This document shows, piece by piece, positions 35,001-44,900 of a stretch of DNA of 64,000 nt (its first letter is position 1; each line of letters starts with the position of its first letter). The DNA is taken from the NCBI GenBank assembly GCA_014529385.2, contig CM043954.1, positions 5,147,306 through 5,211,305 on the forward strand, written 5' to 3'. Made by a program: the position numbers and the translations under genes. Origin of the DNA: Adiantum capillus-veneris (Eukaryota; Streptophyta; Polypodiopsida; Polypodiales; Pteridaceae). Under the pieces are notes generated by a model. It searched no databases, was not told the origin of the DNA, and saw only the letters and a program-made list of their open reading frames with translations.

Positions 35001-35485
35001 GTGCGAGCATTCATATCCCCAAATACAATAACATCACCTTCACCTTTGAAATAAGCAATGTCCTCTTCCAAATCAAAAAATGGTTGATCTCTATCCATAC
35101 AAGCATAAAAGGGAGAATCATGATGAGGAATGTAGCAACCGGCTACAAAAATGGGTGCTCTTTTTGGTGTCATAATTTTCAGCCATACATAACGTTTGTA
35201 CTTGTCATCTTTCACAATTGATACAAAATCTTTCAATCCTTTCTTAACCATACATGCTAACCCTCCTTGCCCTCTTTGTTGCCTGAGATTCTTTGACCAC
35301 ATCAATGAATGTACATTGTAATCCTCCAAGCCGTTAATCGTTTGTGTATCATGCTCCCAAGTTTCAACAATAAGTACAACATCGGCTTTGCTTGTTAGTT
35401 CATCAATGCCAACCCCCGCATTCCATGGGTATCCATTACAATTCCAAAAGCATATTTTCAATTGTAACTCGGTCTCATAGGTCAC
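32093..35485 (-). CDS. LINE ORF2: endonuclease-reverse transcriptase (1130 codons)
   Basis: Nicks target DNA and copies the LINE RNA at the nick. The endonuclease is of the APE type: WNCNGYPW (residue ~14), LIVETWEHD, GDMNA (~154-158), IDYMLLS, ESDHR (~263). RT: HKGGDVKNVSNYRTIMIGSL, FVDFKKAFDMIP (motif A, ~612), GVKQGCPLSPTLFG (motif B), YADDVVLLA (motif C, ~716-724). A C-terminal zinc finger C-x2-C-x9-H-x4-C starts near residue 1048. No stops. The frame has no ATG near its start: the first codons after the ORF1 stop are GGA TGT GTG ACC, and the first in-frame ATG lies about 60 codons in, within the endonuclease. See the finding on the shared frame with ORF1. Confidence 0.9.
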   Translation of the reverse strand: MTYETELQLKICFWNCNGYPWNAGVGIDELTSKADVVLIVETWEHDTQTINGLEDYNVHSLMWSKNLRQQRGQGGLACMVKKGLKDFVSIVKDDKYKRYVWLKIMTPKRAPIFVAGCYIPHHDSPFYACMDRDQPFFDLEEDIAYFKGEGDVIVFGDMNARTKTLQHDTQQFDMPYISRELEEVNLYDRTSMDDKEPDHYEKLLLHMCNSTGMLIANGVSLWSGTNGFTCRRHNGDSVIDYMLLSEAIMYRIKSFMFGQWTPESDHRTLCIDLSCGEATKHDNLSQRKEKLSLCMDFKRAPMYIEMVEQKFWMTKLQCDAPLETKWEDFKKAICTCAEECFSIKHLHGINKDRSRKRWFDKEYQDAQKSLIKLDATMDKDNYQSHLHTYKALIQKKRRRWEVKQQEFQVQEKAHACGKFWRNLRGKRVENFGNLSLVDMYTHCRQLYEQENTEKMPFYGSLPCMPSFFTIEDVCGGLEKLATRKAGDLQGIKPEMIKWMGDFTHEWMCDMFNLALQHGMPYDWSTNWVKPFHKGGDVKNVSNYRTIMIGSLMEKLFGCIMEMKLSDWAEENDKRAKGQAGFRRCHSTIDHLVTLRALMEESRLKGKRLYCCFVDFKKAFDMIPRNNLWRRMEELQVPSEFMLAVSRIYENVICQLRMGREISEIFVSTIGVKQGCPLSPTLFGLCIHQLEQMVLDFMQEEGIEEVTICNAVIMLLLYADDVVLLAHTLEDAQKLMVVLENFCLHSGLIVNESKTKVMLVKTNHKEKPCIVYNNETLEVVESFKYLGLEVPSNHKWHECAMRRLEAGKRAYYAFENMCNAGNIKCWVLKKYLFDALVTPVLLYGVEVWGGSISKSTWKEFENVQKRFLTNFLQVKTQTPYMLLLLESGSLPIEVMGMERVVEYVIKMRQNPSHRLPTIAWEASKKVQKTHKSKILSTGWMQDIKKWFGRWDALHLLHDASIDSQVNEAFLQRQCITAWEKSGGSRFIHYTTYIAPNYKTIFFTERGNRTHTYMLEPIPLSAIRTIAAIRLSSHFLRCEIGRWGNGEESNPLCTLCSLQVRESEYHTLLECSAFDHIRTCFSHIFSHNLDLHTFLSQPKCGLSIATLITTILEHRESLISHTHTTSHVTLVP

Positions 35486-35491
35486 ACATCC

Positions 35492-36442
35492 CTATTTGCT
35501 TGAGAGACTTGCCTCCTCCTTGGGTACATTTTCTTCATGAGAGATCTCCTTGTTTTTATTATTCTTTTCCTCATATGCCTTGCGACGCATATTTTGTTGC
35601 TTAATAGTGCGATCTTCACATACAAAACATTTTGTATCCCTCAAATAGATCCAACTATTATCAAGGATAATCTTTCGCTTGGTCTCATCTGGCATGGTGC
35701 ATACAATTGGCCGTTCTCCCAAGCGAGGAGCTCCTTGCTTCCCCACTCTATGTGCTCCATAGACCATAACTCCGGACATGCCAAAGTGGGTTTTGAAGAA
35801 ATCTTCAATAACAATGGCAAGAGAAGGAGGTGTCTCTAACTTCTCTTCGGGAATTCCACGAATAACAATGTTCTTGGAACGTCGCTCCCGTTCCTTCAAC
35901 TCCTCCACATCCACATTCTCAACATTCTTTGTTTGAACCATAGCTTGCATGAGTGAGAAATTAGAAACCACATTGCTACCACATACATCGGCCCAAGACT
36001 TGTTTGTGCATACATTTTTCATGTCGCATACATCCCGGCTCATAGTGTCAAATTTCTCCTCTTTCAATACATGGTCATGCTCTACTTTGCTCATCCGCTC
36101 CTTCAAAGCATTCAAGTCCACAAGAGAGCGTTTACATTCCTTGACTTCCTCTTCAAGTTGCATCAAACGTGTTGTTTGCATCTCAAGTGTCCTCTTGAGA
36201 TTCTCATTCTCAACCACAAGTACCCTTAGTGTGCCATTCTCCATTGCAAGTGCTCGTAAGTCTTCGCCTTGTTTGTTTACGGTCTCTTGCAATGATACCA
36301 AGTATGCCATGATCATGGTTTCCGGTGTCGTTGGTTGGGTGGTTGTGTTGCTATCTCCACACTTAGGAGATTTTGGATCATTTTCCACAATGGTTGTGGA
36401 CCTTGTTGAAGAAGAAGAACCCTTGCGAGTGCCGGAAGACAT
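35492..36442 (-). CDS. LINE ORF1: coiled-coil plus RRM-like RNA-binding protein (316 aa)
   Basis: Starts at ATG 36442-36440 (MSSGTRKGSSSSTRST). Ser/Thr-rich N-terminus, then a long Leu/Glu/Lys coiled coil (about residues 45-140: VENENLKRTLEMQTTRLMQL), then KNIVIRGIPEE (about 189), which matches the first strand of the L1 ORF1p-type RRM, followed by a basic C-terminus with KNKNKEISHEE. Expected role: trimerising RNA chaperone that coats the LINE RNA. It ends at a TAG (35492-35494) in the same frame as ORF2. Confidence 0.85.
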   Translation of the reverse strand: MSSGTRKGSSSSTRSTTIVENDPKSPKCGDSNTTTQPTTPETMIMAYLVSLQETVNKQGEDLRALAMENGTLRVLVVENENLKRTLEMQTTRLMQLEEEVKECKRSLVDLNALKERMSKVEHDHVLKEEKFDTMSRDVCDMKNVCTNKSWADVCGSNVVSNFSLMQAMVQTKNVENVDVEELKERERRSKNIVIRGIPEEKLETPPSLAIVIEDFFKTHFGMSGVMVYGAHRVGKQGAPRLGERPIVCTMPDETKRKIILDNSWIYLRDTKCFVCEDRTIKQQNMRRKAYEEKNNKNKEISHEENVPKEEASLSSK

Positions 36443-36667
36443 TGTATGTAAAATAGGAGATGAGAATCAATTTTGTTGAACCTGTTCACTTCGGAAATGC
36501 TGCTACAGAAACGCCTTCCATAACTCTGAAAATTTCTCTCTTTACATCAATGCGTAGAGGACTTCGTGCTCTTCGATTGAGGCTATAGATCACCCAAATC
36601 GGAGTTCGGATGAAGAAGTTATGATCAAAAGAGTGGACTGCTGTCTACTAGGTCAAAAAACGGCTGC

Positions 36668-36670
<3 letters not shown>
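36443..36670 (-). other. LINE copy A 5' UTR
   Basis: 228 bp between the ORF1 start and the GA tract; no ORF. It would hold the internal promoter, but no box could be identified with confidence. Confidence 0.5.

Positions 36671-36764
<94 letters not shown>
36671..36764. repeat. (GA)47 microsatellite at the 5' end of LINE copy A
   Basis: 94 bp of GA with one T interruption near 36726. It pairs with the GA tract at the other end of the LINE. Confidence 0.95.
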
Positions 36765-36766
<2 letters not shown>

Positions 36767-36861
36767 ACTCAGATAGAGCCTTTTGATCTATTAGAGTGGC
36801 AAGGGAGAGAGTTGAGTGCTTCATCAGAGCACTACAAGTAGTGTTTACCATCCAAAACCCA

Positions 36862-36883
36862 AACACACACACACACACACACA
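36862..36883. repeat. (AC)n microsatellite
   Basis: 11 AC units within AAACACAC...ACAGAAAC. Confidence 0.9.
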
Positions 36884-37057
36884 GAAACAGAGAGAAAGAA
36901 AGACTATCATCATAGCACCAAAGCATAAAGCTATCGCCTATAAAAAACCTTGCATTTTATTTTTATGTTTAGCCAAGGCAAGGAACCATGTATTGTTCTT
37001 TCTAAACACAGTGTTATTTCTTCAGGTTGATTCTGTTGGAGTAGTTTACTTCTCCAA

Positions 37058-37084
37058 ACACACACACACACACACACACACACA
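37058..37084. repeat. (AC)n microsatellite
   Basis: About 13 AC units. No gene between 36765 and 37200. Confidence 0.9.
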
Positions 37085-37200
37085 TACCACTTTATTGAAC
37101 ATACATACCATTTTATCTCCTAACAACACACGAGTTATACATATTTACTTGCAAAAGTGCCCTCGTGCACCATTATGAAATATTATAAATATGTTTCACT

Positions 37201-37316
37201 GAGAGAGAGAGAGAGAGAGAGAGAGAGCATGAATTTATTTTTTTTGTAGAATGGCATGCATGGAAGGTTCTACCCTGAGAAGATCCCCCGCGCATTGTGA
37301 TACTAGTCTTTGGCAC

Positions 37317-37359
<43 letters not shown>

Positions 37360-37579
37360 ATGAAGGGAAATTTTTTGTGCGACAATGCATGGGCAATGCT
37401 TCACTCATTTTAGAAGCTCTCTAGTACGTTGTATTACCACTACTTGAGAGAGAGAGAGAGAGAGAGAGAAGAGAGAGAAAGAGGGAGAGGCAGAGAGCAT
37501 GAAGGGAATTTTTTTGTAGGAAAACATGTGGGCAATGTTCCACTCATTTTAGAAGCTCTCTGGCACGCTTATCACCACT

Positions 37580-37621
<42 letters not shown>
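37201..37621. repeat. Compound tandem repeat, four units each carrying a (GA)n block
   Basis: GA blocks at 37201-37227, 37320-37358, 37446-37470 and 37584-37621. They are separated by related ~100 bp text: GCATGAAGGGAA, TTTTTTTGT, then in the last two units CACTCATTTTAGAAGCTCTC. Period about 120-138 bp. Confidence 0.85.
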
Positions 37622-37624
<3 letters not shown>

Positions 37625-37916
37625 AATTTGACATCCCCTCTTATAGAACCATATATTGACACTTGACCCAAAATAGATATGATCTAAAGGAAAATAGACA
37701 ATATATAAAGACAAAATCGACACAATCCAAAATTTTTATAATTTAAGCTGGTACATCCGGTTCTGGTAGGAGACTAATTGAGTCTCAGAATCCATGAAAG
37801 AAAACATCTATACCTGCCACCATCCAATACAAGCAGCGAGTTAGAACATGGGAAACCTTCATGGGAAGACAGGTATCCAAACAATATATTCTGCTTCTTA
37901 TTGCTATCACATAGCC

Positions 37917-38231
37917 TTAAACCCCTTCACTCTCCTTATATGCATTTCGAGGGAGTTTATTCTTTGCTTCTCTATCAAGCATGATCCGTTTTTTAATGGT
38001 ATTTTCCACAATAGGTTTGTTTGGAAGACTTTCCTCTACCATAATTTCAGCTGGTACATTGGTTGTTTGTAGTTTGATGATGAAGACTGATTTGCATTCT
38101 TCTGAAAAATCACGTATGGCGGAGGGACGTGGCTTTCCATTGGATAGGTAGCATCTCTTGCGAGTTTTTGGGATCGCATTCTCAACGGACGGTATATCCC
38201 CCATAGTTTGGATTCCGATAGAAAGTATCAT
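37917..38231 (-). pseudogene. Possible gene fragment with SAIRDF motif
   Basis: Open for 105 codons from an ATG at 38231, reading MILSIGIQTMGD and later KRCYLSNGKPRPSAIRDFS. The phrase S-A-I-R-D-F resembles the S-A-V-R-D-F-P region in the N-terminal part of plant SUVH-type histone methyltransferases, but the following P-P-G-C-G is not kept (SEECKS). No other exon was found nearby. It could be chance or a captured gene piece. Confidence 0.2.
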
Positions 38232-38233
38232 AC

Positions 38234-38238
38234 CCTGT
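38234..38238. repeat. Probable target site duplication, left (CCTGT)
   Basis: CCTGT before the LTR versus CATGT after the 3' LTR (52693-52697): four of five match, plausible for an old insertion. Confidence 0.45.
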
Positions 38239-39210
38239 TGTTAACTAGCTAGGTTAACAGTGGCCAACAAACCACTCAAAGATGCTACTTACTATTTTTA
38301 GTAAATGCTAATGATGCTAGATGATGCGGATGTGAAGTAAAGATGATAATGAAGTGAAGACAAGCAAGAGATGCAGAGAAGATCTGAAATTAACGAGACT
38401 ATCTATGAAGTTACGGTCACAATCAACGGTCACTTAAGTTCTTATAATTTCCCGTCAAATGACCACAAGTGCGGATTGTAATTATGTTTTGGGCTCATCA
38501 TGCGTTCCAGGTTGTAATCATTGTGCTATATTTAGAGACTAGGCAGAGTAGATATTAGATTAAGTGAATATGGCCATTTTGGCGCCCAGCCACTTCTAAA
38601 AAACCTAGTGATTATAAAGGTCAAAACCCACAATGTGAATGAGATTCTTATGCATTTGAGATAGAGTGATGGCTATGGAGTCCTCAAGCTCTCTACGCAC
38701 GCACATGGACAATTTGGCTTCATGCCATAGCTAAACTCTAACCTCTTCTCTCTCATTTACTCATGCTTGTAATCTTTTGCTCAATTAATGAAGATTAGTG
38801 GCTGATTTTGGGATTAATCTCTCTCTTTTATCATGTTTCCCTCTTGTTTAAGCTTGCTTCTAAGTGTCTGTAGGCTTGTGTAGAGTGTGTGTGATTGTGT
38901 GTGGTCACTCTATGCTATTCTATGTGCATTGTGTGCTTGATTAGAGGAGGATTAGTGATTGATTAGTGAGTTTTGAGCATGATCAAGCTTGACTGTGAGA
39001 GATTAGGCCGAATGGTAGAGTAGTAGTGTGCTTACTCCTTGTAGCATCATCATTCCTTCTCCATAGCTCTCTTTATGTGTAGATTTCACCTTCTTATCCT
39101 CCATTTGGCACGCACAAGCTTCTTTGTGTGTTTGCATGCCCTAGCCGGATCATACTCCTCGGATTGACATTATGTTGGTGTCTCCACTATGCTAGGCCGA
39201 TGCTCCAACA
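38239..39210 (+). repeat. 5' LTR of the non-autonomous gypsy element (972 bp)
   Basis: TGTTAACTAGC start, CTCCAACA end. TATAAAGG at 38613-38620 is a likely TATA box; the same box is kept in the 3' LTR near 51912. Confidence 0.85.
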
Positions 39211-39211
39211 T

Positions 39212-39229
39212 TGGCGCCCTTGCCGAGGA
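39212..39229 (+). other. Primer-binding site, tRNA-Asp-like
   Basis: TGGCGCCCTTGCCGAGGA, one base after the LTR. It resembles the T-G-G-C-G-C-C-G-T-T-G-C-C-G-G-G-G-A site of plant Athila-type gypsy elements, with two differences. Confidence 0.7.
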
Positions 39230-39814
39230 TCGATTGCCTAAGCTAGGGGTGCCATTCGTGTGATTAGAAGAATTTACTAATTTCTCTAATTTTTCATTGA
39301 TTTTGCTAGTTTTTTATTATGTGTGTTGATAGATTGAGTGTTTTTTAGTGTGATTGGTGCTTGGATTAGCATTGGTTATGCTTGATACATCACAAAACAA
39401 CCCACACACATCATTAGAATCTTGATTTTCATCACTAATTTTGACCTTCTAATTCACTAATTTTCATTAATTTTTGCTAACTTTGATGCTAATTTTCCAT
39501 TGATTGCTAAGTGTTTTTTGTGCTAAACATAAGTAGAAAGTGAGTTGGAAGTATGGACACCATGCCTATGTGATCCACACACTCATATCCTACTCCATTT
39601 GTGCGCAAACCGTAGCCAAAATCACCCATTAATCACTAATTTTTACTAATCTCATTCACTAATTTCTCACTAATTATTTGGGCATTTTGCAAAGTGCTGA
39701 TTTGAATCACGTATTTGATGCATTTGCATTATGATTATGTGTTTACATTCATGCTAAACAATGCTACACATTGATTTTTGTGTTGGTTGTGTGTAGGTGA
39801 TCCTACGGGAAGCG

Positions 39815-39815
<1 letters not shown>

Positions 39816-39852
<37 letters not shown>
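39816..39852. repeat. (AC)18 microsatellite
   Basis: 37 bp of AC inside the gypsy leader. Confidence 0.9.
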
Positions 39853-39856
<4 letters not shown>

Positions 39857-40559
39857 GTGTTGGGCACTAATCAAGTGCTTAATCGCTGAGTTTGTGGATA
39901 ATTAAGGTGCTGATTTTGATGCTAATTTTCTGATTTTATGTGCATGTTGAAGCCATAAACCATGTGCATACATTATGTGCAAAACTATGTGCGGTTTATG
40001 CCCGCTTGTGTGTAGGTGGAAATGCCTAATTTGGGGCAATTTGGGGCTTTTTTGGTGTTGAATTTGGTTAGTCAAAGCATGTGATTGCTTATGGTCGTCA
40101 TATGATTTACGGTTTTGATTTCTAACTCCATTTTGACGCCGAAATGCTGTCGAAATTTGATCAAGTTGAGATATGTATGCTTATGTGCATGATTTGATAC
40201 ATAAAGTGTGTTAATGATTGATTGATTTTGAGGTGTGGATGATCGAATTGATGTTTGATTGATGCAAATTGTTGTTTTAATTGTGATTAATGATCATTTG
40301 AGAGTTGGTAATTTTTGCATTAATTTTAAGCTCAGTTTCGAGACGATTTGTGTGCAAAACGGCTTATTTTTGTGCTTAAAGAATGATATTTTGTGCAATT
40401 GTGATTCATGAATGATTATTTTTTGCATTTCGATTGCATAATTGTGAACACTAAGGTCAATGGATTGATCAAGGATTTTTTGTCTATTTTTGGTAATTTT
40501 TAGCAATTATTTGCTAATTTTTACTTATGATTGCTAGTTTATAGGCAAAAAATTGATAA

Positions 40560-41110
40560 TTTATTTAATTAAGAAAATTTCTGGAGTGTCGGGCCAAATT
40601 TTTTTAGTTTTCAAGTGTTTTTTGTTTTTATTTCGATTTTTGTAACTTTTTTTGTGTTTCTGTGTTATTTTTTGATTTTTTGATTTTTTGTTGTTTATGT
40701 TGATTTTTGATTGTATTCTTTTGTTTTTGTGTTTTTATCCATGTGGTTTTCTTTATTTTGTGTTTTTATTTTAGTTTTTGTGTTTTTATTGTGATTTGAT
40801 TGTTTTATTTGGTTTTATTGATTTTTTATTTATTTTATTAGAATTTTTATTGATTTTATTGGTTTTTTATTATTGTTTTATATTTTTGCATTTTGTTTTA
40901 TTATTTTTTGTTATTTTGATGATCTTTTTGTTTTTGAAAGGATTTTTGAGTTTTTTAATTATTTTATTGTGTTTTTTGTAATATTATTGTGTGTAGTATG
41001 TTACTTTATTGCATTTTTGTGAGGTTTATCATTTTGTATATTATTATCATGTATTTATGTCATTTTATTTTTATGATCTGTTGTGTTTTTTATCATCAAT
41101 TTTTAAAAAA
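40560..41110 (+). repeat. T-rich low-complexity tract
   Basis: About 550 bp of TTTT-G/A-TTTT text on the plus strand. It yields a spurious hydrophobic frame (40778-40981). Confidence 0.8.
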
Positions 41111-41390
41111 ATAAAAAAATATAACCCATACTTACCTGCACCACCGACCGTGCTACCTTGTAGTACGCGCCAAACCCCCCTGGGCTCTCGCCATAACTTC
41201 CCCCACCCTTTTTCTACCCTCATCACCCCTGGGCCCCTCGTCGCTCTGTCATCTTCATGCGCTACTGCATACGGCTCCCACCGTCCATCCCGTGAGCCTC
41301 GGGAGCATATTCGTTGTTGCTGCCCATCAAGCCCGGAGCCCACACCATTGCTGCCTCATGGCTTCACCAATATCGTCACACCCTATGGCC

Positions 41391-41395
41391 CCACG
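41391..41395. repeat. Target site duplication CCACG, left
   Basis: Identical to 46574-46578. Confidence 0.95.
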
Positions 41396-41622
41396 TGTTA
41401 CCATATACATGTGGTAGTGATGTGTGTGAACACACTAGGACCGCCGGGGCATTTTTTCCCTCTTTAGGAGGTTTTTTCCCCCGTGCATTGTATATACGCC
41501 CATCACTCTAGGGCTATCTATCTTTCCATTGCACACTAAGTAACACACTCTCTATTGTGTGCCTTGAGCTTCCTTCGTCTTCTCCAAGCTGTGTGTGTTT
41601 CTCTGCAACCCTAATTCCAACA
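41396..41622 (+). repeat. 5' LTR of the young copia (227 bp)
   Basis: TGTTACC start, CCAACA end. It differs from the 3' LTR only at 41577 (G) versus 46528 (A). It contains GTATATACG near 41488 as a possible TATA box. Confidence 0.95.
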
Positions 41623-41624
41623 AT

Positions 41625-41636
41625 TGGTATCAGAGC
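41625..41636 (+). other. Primer-binding site, initiator Met-tRNA type
   Basis: TGGTATCAGAGC two bases after the LTR. Confidence 0.9.
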
Positions 41637-41984
41637 AGGTCACGTCCTCCCGGGCTTAGTCGCCAGCTGCTCCAGCACACGCCTGCTCACTTTCTCCGAT
41701 TTCAGTGAGCTTTGGCAAGCGTTCGCAGGTCGACAAATATTTTGGGAAAGCTCGAAGAGCTTGGTCTGCTCAGAATTTTGATTTGGACTCATTTCGGCCT
41801 CCGTTTCCACTACGGGCAGTACTGCACAGGTTATTTCGTCATTTTGTGTAGATTTTCTGTCAGTGCCGTTTTCTGCATAACAGGTGCCTTATAGTCTTCT
41901 ACGGTTTGTGCTATATAGCACAAGTTGTTCCCGCTCCATTTCTCCTATTTTCGGGCAGTTTTCACATCAGGTGCAGCATTTACC

Positions 41985-44900
41985 ATGGCTGACAACAACA
42001 ACACATATGTGTTCAAGATGTTTGCTGCTGAGGACAGGTTGGATGGGGACAACTACCCTATGTGGGCTTATATGATGCAACACGTTCTTGTGTCAAAAGG
42101 TGTCTGGAACATTGTGCAGGGCATTGATGTACGTCCTGGTTCTGAAGATGTAGGCGATATTGAGGATGTTGCAGGTCTTGCTGCAAGGATTGCAGCTGTT
42201 AGAGTTGTTTTGCCTACAGCAGAACAAGCTCGTTGGGATGTTAAGGATGCGCAGGCTCATGCATTGATTGCGTTGTCTGTGAAGCGCACCATTATTCCTC
42301 ACATCCGTTCAGCAAAATCTGCAAAACAGGCTTGGGATATTCTAGCAGGTCTTTATGCAAGCCGCAATGAGGCTAAAATTGCTTTGCTGCGTAAAGAGCT
42401 AGAGTCGAAGATTATGCATGAGGAAGATGATATGGACACTTTCCTTGCTAGTGTCAAGGATATCAATGAGCAACTCATTTCTGCAGGTGAAGTCATTTCT
42501 GACAGTTCCCTTGTGCAGACTGTTCTTGATGCCTTACCAGATTCCTACCAGACTTTTGCTAGTACTTGGAGACTGATGACCCAAGGAAATCCTGAAGTTG
42601 TCAAGTTTGATGCATTATGCACATTGCTGTTGCAAGAGTCACTTTCTAGAAAAAACAGGACTAGGCAGCGTGCAGTTGAACAGGCTTTTATTGCTTCTCA
42701 AAGAAAGGGTGGTAACAGTAATGCAGCCACTTCTTATGGTTCTGCTGCGAGTGGCAAAAATTCTGTTCCTAATGCTTCTGCTGGCAGCACTTCGTCTGGC
42801 AATTCTGGTGATAAGGGCAAAAAGAAGATGCGTTGCCATTATTGTAAAGCCAATGATCACTTGATCAAGTCGTGTCCTAAGTTGAAGGCCAAAGAGGCTA
42901 AGAAGAAAGAGGGTGGTTCCACTGCAAATGCTGGTTCCACTACAAATGCAGCCATTGTTGAGTCTTCTGTGAAAGGAGATTGTGATGCTGATGTTGATGC
43001 AGAATGGGCTTTTAGCGCAGAGTGCACTTACAATCCTGCTGTCCATGATGCATGCTTGTCAGTTGCTGCAGATTCACATGTGTGGTATTTCGACAGTGGT
43101 GCTACAAAGCACATTACCTCACATCGTGAATTGTTTACCTCTCTCGAGTCTGTCCCTCATGGGAATTCAGTCACTTGTGCCAACAACGCCTCTTATCCAG
43201 TTCAGGGAGTTGGAAAGATTGTGCTCACTGCTGCTAATGGCAGTTCCTTCACACTTGTTGATGCACTTTATGTACCTGGGATCAAGAAGAATCTATTGTC
43301 TGTATCCGCACTTGCAAGACTTGGACTTGTAGTCAAATTTATGGATGACAGATGTACAGTTCATGATCTCACTTTTGGTGATGAAATTGTTGCATCTGGG
43401 CTTTTGTGCCGTGGGCTGTATAAGCTCACTTTGTATGACAAGTGTGGACAAAATTTTGCAAATGCTGTTGCAGATTCAAGGGCTATTTCAGATGCAAAAC
43501 TTTGGCATGCACGTTTTGGTCATCTGAATTTTGCCAGTTTGCTGCGTTTGCAAAAATCTGATATGGTTGCTTCTTTGCCGCCTCTTGAAGCACCTATCAA
43601 ACATGTTTGTGAAGGCTGTATTCTGGGTAAAATGCAGCGTTCTAAGTTTCCAAAGGATGGTTCAGTTAGGGCCACATGCAGGTTGCAGCTTGTGCATAGT
43701 GATGTTTGTGGGCCCATGCAAACTCCGTCCTTGGGCAATTACCTGTACTTCGTGACTTTCATTGATGATTACTCCAGGCATGCATGGGTATTTCCGCTTA
43801 AAGCAAAGTCCGAAGTTTTTATGTGCTTCAAACAATTTTTGGCTATGGCTGAAAATGTCTCAAAATGTACTATGGGCACCCTCCGTTCCGATCGAGGGGG
43901 GGAGTATATGTCTCATGAATTTAATGCATTTCTGGCTAGTCGTGGGATAAAACACCAATGTACAGTGCCTTATACACCTCAGCAAAATGGTGTTGCTGAG
44001 AGGAAAAACAGGTCACTAACGGAAATGGCACGATGTATGGTCAAAAGTCAAGCTTTGCCGCATTCTTTTTGGCTTGAGGCCATCATGTGTGCCGCTTATG
44101 TACTTAACAGGTGTCCTACGAAAGCTTTGCAGTCTATTACTCCATATGAAGCATGGCATGATAGAAAACCTTCTATTGAGCACATGCGTGTTTTTGGCTG
44201 TTTGGCATATGCTTTGGTGCCACAAGTGCAGCGCAGAAAATTGGATGATAAGGCTGTCAAATGTATTTTTGTTGGTTATAGTGCTGAAAGCAAAGGTTAC
44301 AGGTTGTATCATCCGCAAACAAAACGTATTTTGGTTTCACGGGATGTAGTGTTTGTGGAAGATTCTGTTCAACCCTTGCTGTCATGTACTAGAGACAGTA
44401 ATGTAAGCTCACAGGACATTTATGACACTTTGTTGCCTCTTTTCAGTGGTGGAAATACGAATGTAAGTTCCAATGAGGCAAATGTACAGCCTATGGGGGT
44501 TTCTGAAAATGTTTTAGAACAGCCTATTACTGATGCAGATGTACATGATGTACTTGATGAGGAAAGGGCTGAAAATGAGCAGGCTAGAGGTATGCCAAAA
44601 TGGCTGGTGCACACTTTGCGTGACAGTAAATTGGATGCACCTTTATCTAGTCGTACTCGTTCAGGCTCTCGCCATGCATCTTATGCATCAGATTGTTATG
44701 CTTTGGCTGTGTCTAGTTTACATGATGTTGAGGAGCCTCTGTCTTTTGATGAAGCACAGAATTCAGAAAATTGGATTGCTGCCATGAAATCAGAATATGA
44801 TGCACTTATAGAGAATGACACATGGACTTTATGTGATTTGCCTCCTGGCAAAAAGGCCATTGGTACGAAGTGGGTTTACAAGTTGAAACGCAAGCCGGAT

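Larger units (their letters stand above)
32045..36670 (-). mobile_element. LINE copy A, full-length and apparently intact
   Basis: About 4.6 kb on the minus strand: 5' UTR (36443-36670), ORF1, ORF2, and a very short 3' UTR ending in a tetranucleotide repeat. Both ends abut GA/TC microsatellites (36671-36764 and 31961-32044). Non-LTR type: endonuclease plus RT, no LTRs, no integrase. The C-terminal zinc finger suggests the L1-like side of the LINEs (inference). Three further copies of the family are in the window (27880-30593, 30632-31899, 60701-63746). Confidence 0.9.
37622..38238. other. Spacer left of the gypsy element
   Basis: No gene of confidence; one 105-codon minus-strand frame is listed separately. 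Confidence 0.5.
39230..41390 (+). other. AT-rich untranslated leader of the gypsy element
   Basis: No gene. Repeats of CTAATTTT/CACTAATTT text at 39280-39680, an (AC)18 tract at 39816-39852, and an extreme T-rich stretch at 40560-41110. From 41120 the composition turns C-rich, with CATACGG-type motifs shared with 46574-47640 on the other side of the nested copia. Confidence 0.6.

Noticed and set aside
40778-40981. Hydrophobic 67-codon frame resembling membrane protein
   Set aside because: Produced by the T-rich low-complexity tract (TTT/ATT codons); no support as a gene.
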